From Halomonas sp. CH40 (GTDB lineage Bacteria; Pseudomonadota; Gammaproteobacteria; Pseudomonadales; Halomonadaceae): a DNA stretch of 64,000 bases. The notes under the pieces were generated by a model. The model worked only from the letters and a program-made list of their open reading frames with translations. It ran no database searches and was not told where the DNA came from. Of this stretch, positions 18,001 to 25,466 are shown one piece after another (position 1 is the first letter of the stretch; each line of letters starts with the position of its first letter). Position numbers and translations under genes: made by a program. The stretch covers positions 2,542,001 to 2,606,000 of the forward strand of contig CP112982.1 of the NCBI GenBank assembly GCA_041875495.1. Direction: 5' to 3'.

Positions 18001-19455
18001 CTCAGCTACTTCGGGATTGATTCCGACCAGCTGATGAAGGTACAACCCGCCCTGACCCAACGCCTGTTTGGCGAGATGATGGCGCTGTTTAACGATGGCA
18101 CCTTAAGCCCGCTGCCGTTTACCGCCTTCAATCATAGCCAGATCATTGATGCCTTCCGCTATATGCAGCAGGCACGCCAGATCGGCAAGGTGGTGGTCAC
18201 CTACGAACAGCCGATTGCTGCCCAGACCAAACAGCCTCTGGGTAGCGGGGAGCTGTCCTTGTCCAGCGAGGCCAGCTATCTGGTCACCGGCGGGCTGGGC
18301 GGCTTCGGGCTGAAAACCGCCCAATGGCTGGTAGGTAAAGGTGCTAGGTCTCTGGTACTGGTCAGCCGCAGCGGCCCCACCAGCGAGGAAGCGCAAACAG
18401 CGATAGCCAAGTTTGAGGCCCAGGGTGTCACTGTGCTGGCTGCAGCCTGCGATATTACCGATCGTCAGGCACTGGCAGAAGTGCTGGCCGATGCCAGTCA
18501 GGTATTGCCACCCCTGCGCGGTATCGTGCATGCCGCTACTGTGATTGACGACAGCCTGATCCGTAACCTGGACGCTGAACGCATTCAAAAGGTGCTGGCG
18601 CCCAAGATCGACGGGGCGCGCCACCTTGATGCCCTGACCCGCGACTGCCCGCTGGATTTCTTCGTGGTCTATTCGTCAGCCACGACCCTGTTCGGTAACC
18701 CCGGCCAGGCTAACTATGTGGCCGCCAACCACTGGCTGGAAGCCTTTGCGGCGACCCGCAGGCAGCAAGGCCATCCGGCGACCTGTGTCCGCTGGGGAGC
18801 GATTGAGGATGTTGGCTTCCTGGCCCGCAATACCCGGACTCGAGATGCGCTGCAGGAGCGCCTGGGCGGCTCTGCTCTACGCTCCGACGATGCCCTGAAG
18901 GTGCTGGAACAGATGCTGCTGTCACCCCTGGCAACGCCCAGCCTGGGCGTGCTGGAGCTTGACTGGAATGCCTTGGCACGCTTCCTCCCCACAGCCAACA
19001 CACCGCGCTTCAAGGAAATTGCCCGCACCAGCGATGATGATGGGCAGTCAGACAGCGACAGTAGTGATATTCTTGCGCTGCTCGAAACGCTCTCGCCAGA
19101 CGAGTTGCATACCGCTGTTGTCGATCTGCTGCGCGCTGAATTGGCCAGCATTCTGCTGATCGAGGAAGACAAGATCGACCCTCAGCGCTCTGTCTACGAA
19201 ATGGGTTTTGATTCATTGATGGGCGTTGAGTTGATGACGGCCATCGAAAACCGTCTTGGCATTGCCATCTCCGTCATGGTATTGAGTGAAGCCTCTACCT
19301 TGGACAAACTCGCTGCCGTGCTGATTCATAAATTGCAGCAAAATGACGAAGATGTTGAAGAAGCCCCGCAGGATGCGTTAGCCTCTCTCGCCGCTCGTCA
19401 TGGAGCGGAGGGCCTGGAAGCCGATCGAACCACTGCCACCCGAGAAATAACATGA
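12022..19455 (+). CDS. Iterative-type reducing type I polyketide synthase (KS-AT-DH-[MT remnant]-ER-KR-ACP)
   Basis: 2477-residue single-module megasynthase. KS, about 1-425: DTACSSS with Cys172, His307 (EAHGTGT) and His345. AT, about 545-865: GHSVGE with Ser628; YAFHS indicates malonyl-CoA. DH, about 890-1175: HVVGEGAVFP with His929 and Asp1093 (LDSAF). Residues ~1190-1730 resemble a C-methyltransferase, but the SAM motif is eroded to LLEAGCCVPALG. ER, about 1735-2065: LNFRDVMYTLG and GAAGGVGIAALQ. KR, about 2080-2270: TGGLGGFG and Tyr2232. ACP: GFDSLMG with phosphopantetheine Ser2398. With a full reducing loop and no thioesterase it should build a saturated chain left on the ACP. The next gene, an oxoamine synthase overlapping by 4 nt, can release it. 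Domain calls are strong; product chain length is unknown. Confidence 0.93.
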   Translation: MTKRVAIIGAAHRFPGTTPETFWQDLQAEKDFVTQVAPDRWGQEAFWHPNKRNPGTSVSFAAGSLGDISGFDPEFFGISPREAANMDPQQRMLLELTWEAMEDAGIKPGSLRGSQCGVFLGVASLDYSYRMADDMAAIDASTATGNTSSIASNRVSYVFDLHGPSMSLDTACSSSMVAFHQACQAIRSGETNMALAGGISLHLHPYGFIIFSKASMLSPTGRCQVFDEAGNGYVRSEGAGLFMLKDYDDAVADGDQILAVVAGSAVNTDGHKSGLTVPNPSAQIDLMRRAYQQAGITPDEIDYLEAHGTGTAVGDPIESRAIGEALGMHRQTPLPIGSIKSNLGHLETASGVAGLAKALYSLKHREVPATIGIRKLNPKIKFDEWNISVVTRAHALKKHGRLVIGVNSFGFGGANAHVILESPPERAPRSAPAPQPSAQSPYPIRISGRSDGALTDNIARLIAQLRDGSSDAFYDIAHTLYRHREHHTKGALVFAHSAEQAADALACFIEASDNESASAPLPSVTAFDRLSDAQGPVFVYDGNGCQWETMGRDLLDNDAIFAAAIDQVDQLFKPLGGFSLADELRGNNGAERLERTEIAQPALFALQVALTQWLAAHGVQPVAVFGHSVGEVAAAWASGALSLADAVKVIHYRSHFQGQTRGQGEMTAVALGAGEIQPWLEQPAYDDVHLAGINSPNGVTLAGNPAQLALMEAALAEQSIFAKRLPLDYAFHSPAMDAIAPGVIDALASITPGPTRIAYISTVTGQPLEGTALDATYWWKNIREPVRFHAAAADLIAQGFNVFVEIGAHPILRRYLTETLREQDINGIVLSSVERAKSGPDCMATALGNLLLSGVDVDEQAFFPVEGQRVSLPRYAWQRQSLWVTPSSDSQGLLDRYYQHPLLGYPLAQQERTWESQLDIQRQPWLAGHVVGEGAVFPGAGFVELALATALQRQDAPVVDIEELEIRAPLLLDTPHGRLMRLHMGEHDGRMEIRSREPAVGQEWQLNGVARMLQETCGSLLERPAPSRPKRTPDYTLEHHLAMAERLGLHYSGAFQAIAHGWIEGNRVIGEIIANDALLSSQQGLHLHPGILDSAFQMFIPLLAHQADATPLAFVPVRVGRIQLDTQAGMPALAHAVMGKRSPHSFTADFELFDAQGKAVAILSEVRFKAIRLNRSQDHGLSYLDIQLTPAPLESSGFATPDDAMARLGNLVSAYGTQTGERYANEVAPLLDRLSEAFSEAQPDEEQPTPQAIWQLLVQDYPDYFAPIHLVGRLGLHRQALHSGATDIDSLGINDEQLSRLNRVLVGESGWQSIAQQLTDLLDILLASQPAGQRLCLLEAGCCVPALGERLLEHLGHSMQGSMLEDVFHQRILPITEAGMHQAEQLQEAYPLLDIHPLDAAMPCLKDGEKAQLALVSLDVTHPERTFQLLETLPALLAPGAQVLLLGIHPSRWLDDLLATPGIDRQVLEPAMLSQWLTDTGWLATPATALEGNDNGAYLIHATALSSGQANQTAVPGRRHLLITDHPDDPLAQGLAALLERRNEAVLLIDTQDSPASLLSEALEQPVLAEHAELALNVVDLRGMHGINAQYQTTVDTQTQRCNLARQWTLALEAARIEATLWLITQSVGALWQPDSVTQATDHAVAADAALWGFGRSLANEAVEHDVHLVDLPYEPNTVALACWAASLSSPDAESELVITPQGQRFATRLRTLPAPNPDATGQAAENADDLTHQAMTLGFAMPGQLRQLQWRPRALPALGADDVEIKVKATGLNFRDVMYTLGLLSDEAIENGFAGPTLGLEFAGEVVAVGDAISHLAPGDAVVGFGPASFSDRLIASQHAVAPLPEGISYAAAATIPTTFFTVYYALKHLARLEPGEKVLIHGAAGGVGIAALQIAQWLGAEIYATVGSQEKRDFLRLMGIENLYDSRSLTFAEQILQDTGGEGVDVVLNSLAGEAINQNLRALRPFGRFLELGKRDFYENTHIGLRPFRNNLSYFGIDSDQLMKVQPALTQRLFGEMMALFNDGTLSPLPFTAFNHSQIIDAFRYMQQARQIGKVVVTYEQPIAAQTKQPLGSGELSLSSEASYLVTGGLGGFGLKTAQWLVGKGARSLVLVSRSGPTSEEAQTAIAKFEAQGVTVLAAACDITDRQALAEVLADASQVLPPLRGIVHAATVIDDSLIRNLDAERIQKVLAPKIDGARHLDALTRDCPLDFFVVYSSATTLFGNPGQANYVAANHWLEAFAATRRQQGHPATCVRWGAIEDVGFLARNTRTRDALQERLGGSALRSDDALKVLEQMLLSPLATPSLGVLELDWNALARFLPTANTPRFKEIARTSDDDGQSDSDSSDILALLETLSPDELHTAVVDLLRAELASILLIEEDKIDPQRSVYEMGFDSLMGVELMTAIENRLGIAISVMVLSEASTLDKLAAVLIHKLQQNDEDVEEAPQDALASLAARHGAEGLEADRTTATREIT

Positions 19456-20789
19456 CCGCGAAGCGCTCAGAACTAAAACGGCAATTGCTTGAACAGGCTC
19501 GACAACGGCCCACTCCTCGCACCGCAGGCAATGTGGGATTGGGGCTGGCCGGGCAATCGTCGCGGCCTGCATCGCGCAAGGTGCCTGAGCGCTACACCCG
19601 CTTTGATGCCCACCCTGGCTATCAGCAGATTGCACTGATGCGCCAGGGCGCCGAACAGCTGGGTCTCAAGGACCCTTTCTTCAAGGTTCATGACGGCACG
19701 GCAGGTGCCACCAGCGTGATTGACGGGCGCACCTGCATCAACTTTGCCAGCTATAACTATCTTGGCTATTCCGGCGACCCAAGAGTCAATCTTGCCTCAA
19801 CCGAGGCCGTACAGCGTTATGGCACCTCGGTATCCGCCAGCCGGGTGGTATCCGGTGAGCGCCCGATTCATCAGCAGCTTGAGCAGGCCATCGCTAAGGC
19901 CTATCAGGTCGATGATGCTGTGGTATTCGTCAGTGGTCACGCCACCAATGTCTCAACCCTGGGTTACCTGCTAGGGCCAAAGGATCTGGTCATTCACGAT
20001 GAATATATCCATAACAGCTCACTGGTAGGCGCTCAGCTATCGGGCGCCAAGCGGATGTCTTTTAGCCATAACGACCTAGCGTCATTGGATGCCTTGCTGG
20101 AACGTCATCGCCACCAGTTCGAACGCACCCTGATCGTCGTCGAAGGCCTCTACAGCATGGACGGCGACATTCCTGACCTGCCCGCCCTGATCGCATTGAA
20201 AAACCGCCATCAGGCGTGGCTGATGGTTGACGAAGCCCATTCATTTGGTGTGCTGGGAGAAACCGGTCTCGGTTTGCGTGAGCACTTCAATATCGATTCT
20301 GGCGATGTGGATATCTGGATGGGCACCATGAGCAAGACGCTCTCGGGTTGCGGTGGCTATATCGCCGGCAGCGTGCCTTTGGTCGAGACATTGCGTTATT
20401 TCGCCCCTGGCTTCCTGTATAGCGTTGGCATGCCCGCTCAAGTAGCGGCACCCTCGCTCAAAGTGCTGGAACTGATGCCCGAGGAACCCGAACGGGTCGA
20501 TAAACTGCAGACTATTTCACGCTATTTTCTCGAACAGGCCAATGCCCGCGGCATGGATACCGGCCACAGCATTGGTGCGGCCGTGGTACCAGTGATTGTG
20601 GGCAGTTCGCCGCTAGCCGCCCATCTCTCCCATGCATTGTTCGAGCAAGGCATGAATGTTCAGCCCATTCTGCACCCGGCAGTGCCTGAAAAAAGCGCTC
20701 GCTTACGCTTTTTCATCTCCTGCGAGCATACCCAAGCCCAGGTTGACCAGACCCTGGATGCTTTGGCAGATTTATTAAGTAACGCTTGA
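19452..20789 (+). CDS. Alpha-oxoamine synthase (PLP; serine palmitoyltransferase/KAPA synthase family)
   Basis: 445 residues, about 50 longer at the N-terminus than KAPA synthase. Family motifs run in order: INFASYNYLGYSGDPRV; GTSVSASRVVSGERPIHQQLE; VFVSGHATNVSTLGYLLG; VEGLYSMDGDIPDLPAL; VDEAHSFGVLG. The PLP Schiff-base Lys295 is in TMSKTLSGCGGYI. These enzymes condense an acyl thioester with an amino acid, with loss of CO2, giving an alpha-amino ketone. The gene overlaps the PKS stop (ATGA). The PKS lacks a thioesterase, so the acyl-ACP is the likely substrate, as for Fum8 or AAL-toxin synthases. The amino acid (Ser, Ala, Gly or other) cannot be read from the sequence. A biotin role is unlikely here because no bio genes are adjacent. 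Confidence 0.88.
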   Translation: MTAKRSELKRQLLEQARQRPTPRTAGNVGLGLAGQSSRPASRKVPERYTRFDAHPGYQQIALMRQGAEQLGLKDPFFKVHDGTAGATSVIDGRTCINFASYNYLGYSGDPRVNLASTEAVQRYGTSVSASRVVSGERPIHQQLEQAIAKAYQVDDAVVFVSGHATNVSTLGYLLGPKDLVIHDEYIHNSSLVGAQLSGAKRMSFSHNDLASLDALLERHRHQFERTLIVVEGLYSMDGDIPDLPALIALKNRHQAWLMVDEAHSFGVLGETGLGLREHFNIDSGDVDIWMGTMSKTLSGCGGYIAGSVPLVETLRYFAPGFLYSVGMPAQVAAPSLKVLELMPEEPERVDKLQTISRYFLEQANARGMDTGHSIGAAVVPVIVGSSPLAAHLSHALFEQGMNVQPILHPAVPEKSARLRFFISCEHTQAQVDQTLDALADLLSNA

Positions 20790-20806
20790 AACCACAAGGA
20801 TTGTCC

Positions 20807-21319
20807 ATGTCCGTGTCTATCAATAACCCGGAACCCGCCTGGTACGTGATTCAGTGCAAAGGGGGAGAATCATTCCGGGCGGCGGAAAATCTGGGCAACC
20901 AGGCCTACGACGTTTTTCACCCGGTGCTGAATACCCAGCGAAAACGCAGCGGCAAACTGACCACCGTCTGTGAACCGCTGTTTCCGCATTATCTGTTTAT
21001 CCGCCTGGATCAGATTGCCAGCAACTGGCGTCCGATTCGCTCAACCCGAGGAGTCCTCAGGCTGCTGACCTTCGGCGACACCCCGGTGCCCGTGTCCGAT
21101 GCGCTGATTGAAACTCTCAAACAGCAACCCCACAAGCAGGAAGGCATCCACAGCTACTTCTCCCCGGGGCAAAAGGTCACCATTACGGAAGGGCCGTTCA
21201 AGAACCTCGAAGCCATCTTCAAAAGCACCAAAGGCGAAGAGCGCGCCATCGTGCTGATCAACATGCTCCAACGTCCCCAACACATCGAAATGGGTGTACA
21301 TCAACTGAGCAAGGTGTGA
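20807..21319 (+). CDS. rfaH: Transcription antiterminator RfaH (NusG paralogue)
   Basis: 170 residues from the ATG at 20807, with AAGGA 7 nt upstream; a TTG-started frame at 20786 is longer but lacks an RBS. The N-terminal NGN domain has AWYVIQCKGGESFRAAENL and FPHYLFIRLD. The C-terminal KOW-like domain has FSPGQKVTITEGPFKNLEAIF. RfaH is recruited to RNA polymerase at ops sites and suppresses termination in long operons for LPS, capsule and similar surface products. It is the last gene of the PKS operon, 17 nt after the oxoamine synthase stop. No convincing ops site (GGCGGTAGYNT) was found upstream of the operon, so its targets may lie elsewhere, for example in the polysaccharide region. Confidence 0.9.
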   Translation: MSVSINNPEPAWYVIQCKGGESFRAAENLGNQAYDVFHPVLNTQRKRSGKLTTVCEPLFPHYLFIRLDQIASNWRPIRSTRGVLRLLTFGDTPVPVSDALIETLKQQPHKQEGIHSYFSPGQKVTITEGPFKNLEAIFKSTKGEERAIVLINMLQRPQHIEMGVHQLSKV

Positions 21320-21386
21320 GGCGGATAAAACCGCTATTCCCGATACCTGCCACACCCCACTCGTCATTCTCGCTACTCCCCACCCC

Positions 21387-21422
21387 CGTCATTCCCGAAG
21401 GGGGTTATCGGGAATCCACCTT
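21387..21422. repeat. GTCATTCCCG-type palindromic repeat, copy 1
   Basis: CGTCATTCCCG and CGGGAATCCACCTT enclose a short loop; ATTCCCGA/TCGGGAAT is an 8-bp hairpin. The same unit recurs at 22497-22602 (two inverted copies) and 40031-40072, always in gaps between genes. This fits a REP-like family. Confidence 0.8.
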
Positions 21423-21446
21423 CGAAAGGTAACGACAGGTCAGTTA

Positions 21447-21545
21447 GCCACGAACCCTCACAGACGGCACGGACAAACCCTTTTCGTTTTTTATTGGTAT
21501 TTTTAGTTTTGAAATTGTTCGTGTTTTCCGTGAGAGTCCGTGGCC
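21447..21545. repeat. TCCGTGGC-type long inverted repeat, copy 1
   Basis: The element starts GCCACGAACCCTCACAGACG and ends CCGTGAGAGTCCGTGGCC, giving imperfect inverted ends around a T-rich centre. Related copies lie at 29132-29235, 36999-37089, 38498-38637 and 40105-40247. Here it sits between rfaH and the 3' end of the Rpn-family gene. Confidence 0.75.
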
Positions 21546-21549
21546 ATTT

Positions 21550-22404
21550 TTACTCACCATGCCGCCGCAACGTCTTGACATCCGATTCGCTGAGCCCTGA
21601 GGCAGTGGCAATCTGGGCATCAGTCAGCAGCCCCATATCAATCAGGTTTCGCGCCACTGTTTCGCGTCCTTGTTCCAATCCTTGTTTCAAGCCTTCTTGC
21701 CTGGCATCGCTCAGCAGCGAGACTTCATCATGTAGGGCCCGTTCCCGCACAAAAGCAAGGCGACGGGTTTCTTCATCTGCACTCAGTTCTCGGATACGGC
21801 TCATGGCCCGTTTAACCGGTTCATGCGACACATTGGCCATGGTAAGTTCCTCCTGCCAGTGTTTGAAGAAAATGATCCAAGCGCCGAGAGGGCCTTCTGC
21901 CAGACCCAGACGATCCGCCTTATTCAATTCGATCAGGTTCATCTGCAGCGTGTTCCCAAGCGTTACCTCAGGTTGGTGTTCATCACGCATTTCAAACCGC
22001 CAGATGGCTTGCGCCTGCTCATTTTCATTCGCGGTAAACAGATCAAAGTCGAGCAGATGTAAACCCACTGAGGCACGCAGATCCTGATAATTCTCACCGG
22101 TGCTCAATTGGCGGCTCAAGGTACGGGCCAGATAGAATAAGCCGCGTTTGTGCCAGGCGTTATATCGGCGTACCTGCACCTCAACATTATAGCAGTCCCC
22201 CGCATTATCACGCGCCAGCACATCGAGGATAATGTATTTCCCCGTCAACTCGACCGGCTCAATGTTGGGATTAATGATCTCGACGGAAACAATACCGGGC
22301 AGATCAGGGCGCAAATCGTTAATCAGCTCGACCAATAACGTGGGAGCCTCAGCAAATAACCGCTTGAAGACATAATCATTGGTAGGGTCCAGTAATTCGT
22401 TCAT
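21550..22404 (-). CDS. Rpn-family PD-(D/E)XK nuclease/putative transposase
   Basis: 284 residues from the ATG at 22404 (MNELLDPTNDYVFKRLF, the classic start of the family); upstream in-frame Met codons lack that signature. The N-terminal nuclease core contains LIELND-like text, then YIILDVLARDNAGDCYNVEVQVR (the D...ExQ active site). YNAWHKRGLFYLARTLSRQLSTGENY follows. The C-terminus is helical and charged (EGLKQGLEQGRETVARNLIDMGLLTDAQIATASGLSESDV). Rpn proteins promote RecA-independent recombination in E. coli. The gene is bracketed by repeats on both sides, consistent with a mobile or recombination-associated history. Confidence 0.88.
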   Translation of the reverse strand: MNELLDPTNDYVFKRLFAEAPTLLVELINDLRPDLPGIVSVEIINPNIEPVELTGKYIILDVLARDNAGDCYNVEVQVRRYNAWHKRGLFYLARTLSRQLSTGENYQDLRASVGLHLLDFDLFTANENEQAQAIWRFEMRDEHQPEVTLGNTLQMNLIELNKADRLGLAEGPLGAWIIFFKHWQEELTMANVSHEPVKRAMSRIRELSADEETRRLAFVRERALHDEVSLLSDARQEGLKQGLEQGRETVARNLIDMGLLTDAQIATASGLSESDVKTLRRHGE

Positions 22405-22496
22405 ACGCATCCATACTTTTATAGTTTTCACTAATATTAACACAATACCGTATGATAACGGCACCAAACCGTCATTCCCGAACACCCCCAGTACCC

Positions 22497-22602
22497 GTCA
22501 TTCCCGAGTGGGGTTATCGGGAATCCACCTTGACCTTTTCAGCCTAAGCCACCAAACCCAAGGTCAAAATGGATTCCCGCTAAAAGTCTGCGGGAATGAC
22601 GG
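22497..22602. repeat. Pair of inverted GTCATTCCCG repeats (REPIN-like)
   Basis: One unit (22497-22535, GTCATTCCCGAGTGGGGTT...) is followed by its approximate reverse complement (22560-22602, ending CTGCGGGAATGACGG). The two are separated by ~25 bp, so the whole can fold into a large hairpin. Such doublets are the usual mobile form of REP sequences. The 293-bp gap 22405-22697 otherwise holds only simple CTCACC-like text. Confidence 0.75.
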
Positions 22603-22697
22603 GGCGGCAGCAGTCTACGGGAATGAAAGAACGGCGGAGTATGCTGGAATGACATAGGGCGGGGCATACTCACCACTCACCATTTACCACTCACCCT

Positions 22698-23480
22698 TCA
22701 CGCCTCACCACAGCCCCATACAATAAAATGCGGGTTGAGTTTTTCAGCGGGTGTGGCGTAGCTCAGTGGCGTGCCTTGCAGGGTTTCTACCCGGCCACCG
22801 GCCTGTTCGACGACGGCGTGGGCGGCGGCAGTATCCCACAAACAGGTGGGGCCTAAGCGTGGGTAAACATCTGCTTCCCCTTCGGCGATGGCGCATAGTT
22901 TAAGCGAGCTGCCCATCGGCACCATTTCATGCGCACCGAGCTGATCCAACCAGGCGGCCAGATCCGGGCTAGGGTGAGAACGGCTGCCAACCACACGCCA
23001 GGAGGAGCCAGCGGCGGGCTTGCCTGCCACCTGAATCTCATAGCGCTGGCCATTGTCATCCACCTTGACGGCACCAAGGCCCTGAGCGGCCAGGTAGGCG
23101 GTTCCCAGAGCAGGCGCGATGACGACGCCCAGCACCGGCTTGCCATGCTCAATCAAGGCGATATTGACGGTAAACTCACCGTTACGCTTGATAAATTCCT
23201 TGGTGCCATCCAGCGGGTCAACCAGCCAATAGCGGCCATCGTTATCTACCCCTGTAAAACCCGCTTCGTCTTCTTCCGACAGCACGGGGATTCCATGAGG
23301 CAAGGCGTTCAGGCCTTTAACGATAATCTCATTGGCGGCTTTGTCAGCTTCGGTCAAGGGGCTCTTATCTTCTTTCTCTTCGACACTGAATTCCCGCGCG
23401 TAGACGGTCATGATCGCCTCGCCTGCCTCGCGGGCAATCGCTTCAATGCTTTCCAGCAGCGCCTGGTCAATTATTGCCAT
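22698..23480 (-). CDS. cysQ: 3'(2'),5'-bisphosphate nucleotidase CysQ
   Basis: 260 residues, the normal CysQ length. It is a Mg-dependent phosphatase of the inositol-monophosphatase fold. Motifs: VEEKEDKSPLTEADKAANEII (about 31-51), PVLSEEDEAG (metal Glu), WLVDPLDGTKEFIKRNGEFTVNIAL (WxVDPxDGT motif) and the C-terminal LWDTAAAHAVVEQAGGRV. It converts PAP, left over from PAPS use by CysH or sulfotransferases, to AMP, relieving inhibition. It lies downstream of cysNC and is separated from it by a terminator, so it probably has its own promoter. Several sulfotransferase-like genes later in this window make PAP clearance relevant. Confidence 0.93.
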   Translation of the reverse strand: MAIIDQALLESIEAIAREAGEAIMTVYAREFSVEEKEDKSPLTEADKAANEIIVKGLNALPHGIPVLSEEDEAGFTGVDNDGRYWLVDPLDGTKEFIKRNGEFTVNIALIEHGKPVLGVVIAPALGTAYLAAQGLGAVKVDDNGQRYEIQVAGKPAAGSSWRVVGSRSHPSPDLAAWLDQLGAHEMVPMGSSLKLCAIAEGEADVYPRLGPTCLWDTAAAHAVVEQAGGRVETLQGTPLSYATPAEKLNPHFIVWGCGEA

Positions 23481-23516
23481 GTTCTTGTCCTTGCGATGGT
23501 GTGTCGCTCAACCCAT

Positions 23517-23546
23517 AAAAAACCCGCCAGCCAGGGGCCAGCGGGG
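23517..23546 (-). terminator. Terminator after cysNC
   Basis: On the minus strand, CCCGC...GCGGG with additional inner pairing forms a GC-rich hairpin (23523-23545) followed by six Ts (plus-strand A run 23517-23522). It lies between the cysNC stop and the cysQ start. Confidence 0.75.
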
Positions 23547-23561
23547 AAAGTCAGTCCGCTA

Positions 23562-25466
23562 TCAGTTAATCAGACCGCGTTCACGCAGCGCCTTGATAAC
23601 CGCATCTGCGGCTTCTTCCGGCTGCATTTTTTCCGTATGCAGGTGAATTTCCGCAGACTCAGGTGCTTCGTAAGCAGAATCAATCCCGGTGAAGTTCTGC
23701 AACTCACCGCGACGCGCCTTCTTGTACAACCCTTTGGGGTCGCGCTCTTCAGCAACATCCAGCGGCGTATCAACGAAGATCTCGATGAATTCACCCTCGT
23801 CCAGCAGGTCGCGCGCCATACGGCGTTCGCTGCGGAACGGTGAAATAAAGGCTGTCAGCACAATCAGGCCAGCATCCACCATCAGTTTGGCTACTTCAGA
23901 GACACGGCGGATATTCTCGACCCGGTCTGCGTCGGTAAAGCCAAGATCGCGGTTCAAGCCATGTCGCACGTTATCGCCGTCCAGCAGATAGGTATGCTGA
24001 CCCTGAGCATAAAGCTTCTGCTCAACCAGGTTGGCAATGGTTGACTTGCCTGCCCCAGAAAGGCCGGTGAACCACAAGACCGCTGGCTTTTGCACCTTGG
24101 CTTCAGCGCGCTGCGGCTTGCCGATATCCACGTGCTGCATGTGAATATTCTGGCTGCGGCGCAGAGCAAAGTTGAGCATGCCCGCCCCGACCGTATTGTT
24201 GGTCATACGGTCGATCAGGATAAAGCCACCGGTGTCCTGATTTTCCTTGTAGGGGTCAAACGCCACCGCCTTGTTCAGGCTCAGGGTGCACACACCAATG
24301 GCATTCAGATCCAGCTGCTTGCTGGCGGTATGCTCCAGGGTATTGACGTTGACCTGATACTTGATGTCCGTGACGGTCGCCGACACCGTCTGAGTGCCCA
24401 ACTTCATCAGGTAAGGGCGGCCAGGCAGCAGCGGCTCGTCATGCATCCATACCAGCGAGGTTTCAAACTGATCAGCAGTTTGCGCGGGCGAATCCACACC
24501 AGAAATGATATCGCCACGGGAGATATCAATTTCATCTTCCATCAGCAGCGTGACCGACTGCCCCGCCACGGCCTGCTCCAGGTCGCCATCATAGGTATAG
24601 ATGCGCGAGACCTTGCTGGTACTACCTGACGGCTGTACGCGAATTTCATCGCCCGGCGTGATCACACCGCTGGAAATCATCCCGGTAAACCCACGGAAAT
24701 CCAGGTTCGGACGATTGACCCACTGAACGGCCATGCGGAAGGGGTTGCGCTGCAGACGCTCGTCATCCACTTCCACGGTTTCCAGATACCCCATCAGGGT
24801 CGTGCCGTGGTACCAGGGCATTTTCGCGCTATGCTCGATAACGTTATCGCCCTTGAGCGCCGACATCGGGATGAAGGTAATATTCTCCAGGCCCAACTGC
24901 TTGGCAAACTCGCGGTATTCTTCAACAATTTCATCGAAGCGCGCCTTGGAGTAATCGACCAGATCCATCTTGTTGATGGCCACAACCACCCTGCGCATCC
25001 CCATCAGCGACATCAGAAAGCTGTGGCGACGGGTCTGGGTCATGATGCCGTGACGCGCATCCACCATCAGGATGGCGGCATCCGCATTGGAGGCACCAGT
25101 GACCATGTTACGGGTGTACTGTTCGTGCCCGGGCGTATCCGCGACGATAAACTTGCGCTTATCGGTGGAGAAAAAGCGGTAGGCAACATCGATGGTAATG
25201 CCCTGCTCACGCTCTGCCGCCAGGCCATCCACCAGCAGAGCAAAATCCATATCCCCGCCCTGAGTGCCATACTTTTTGGAGTCCGCTTCGATGGAAGCCA
25301 GTTGGTCTTCAAATAGAAGCTTGGATTCAAACAGCAGGCGGCCAATCAGGGTGCTCTTGCCGTCATCAACGCTGCCACAGGTGATAAAGCGCAGCAGCCC
25401 CTTACTCTCATGGGACTTCAGGTAGCCCTCGATGTCGGCGGCGATCATATCGGATGAATGTGCCAT
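23562..25466 (-). CDS. cysNC: Bifunctional sulfate adenylyltransferase subunit 1/adenylylsulfate kinase
   Basis: 634-residue fusion. The N-terminal CysN GTPase (about 1-440) has the P-loop [14 protein letters not shown], switch motif [12 protein letters not shown] and NKMD. EF-Tu-like beta-barrel domains follow. The C-terminal CysC domain (about 450-634) has P-loop [31 protein letters not shown] and [16 protein letters not shown]. With CysD it makes APS from sulfate and ATP using GTP hydrolysis, then phosphorylates APS to PAPS. The start overlaps the cysD stop by one base (TAATG). The fusion is common in gammaproteobacteria and rhizobia, where the related NodQ supports sulfation. Here it may serve both assimilation and the sulfotransferases nearby. 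Confidence 0.96.
   Translation of the reverse strand: MAHSSDMIAADIEGYLKSHESKGLLRFITCGSVDDGKSTLIGRLLFESKLLFEDQLASIEADSKKYGTQGGDMDFALLVDGLAAEREQGITIDVAYRFFSTDKRKFIVADTPGHEQYTRNMVTGASNADAAILMVDARHGIMTQTRRHSFLMSLMGMRRVVVAINKMDLVDYSKARFDEIVEEYREFAKQLGLENITFIPMSALKGDNVIEHSAKMPWYHGTTLMGYLETVEVDDERLQRNPFRMAVQWVNRPNLDFRGFTGMISSGVITPGDEIRVQPSGSTSKVSRIYTYDGDLEQAVAGQSVTLLMEDEIDISRGDIISGVDSPAQTADQFETSLVWMHDEPLLPGRPYLMKLGTQTVSATVTDIKYQVNVNTLEHTASKQLDLNAIGVCTLSLNKAVAFDPYKENQDTGGFILIDRMTNNTVGAGMLNFALRRSQNIHMQHVDIGKPQRAEAKVQKPAVLWFTGLSGAGKSTIANLVEQKLYAQGQHTYLLDGDNVRHGLNRDLGFTDADRVENIRRVSEVAKLMVDAGLIVLTAFISPFRSERRMARDLLDEGEFIEIFVDTPLDVAEERDPKGLYKKARRGELQNFTGIDSAYEAPESAEIHLHTEKMQPEEAADAVIKALRERGLIN

Noticed and set aside
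12022..19455. PKS as a polyunsaturated fatty acid synthase or colibactin-type module
   Set aside because: There is one ACP rather than tandem ACPs, a complete DH-ER-KR set in one protein, no NRPS parts and no Pfa partner genes.
19452..20789. Gene as bioF (biotin synthesis)
   Set aside because: It overlaps the PKS by 4 nt, has a ~50-residue N-terminal extension, and no other bio gene is present.
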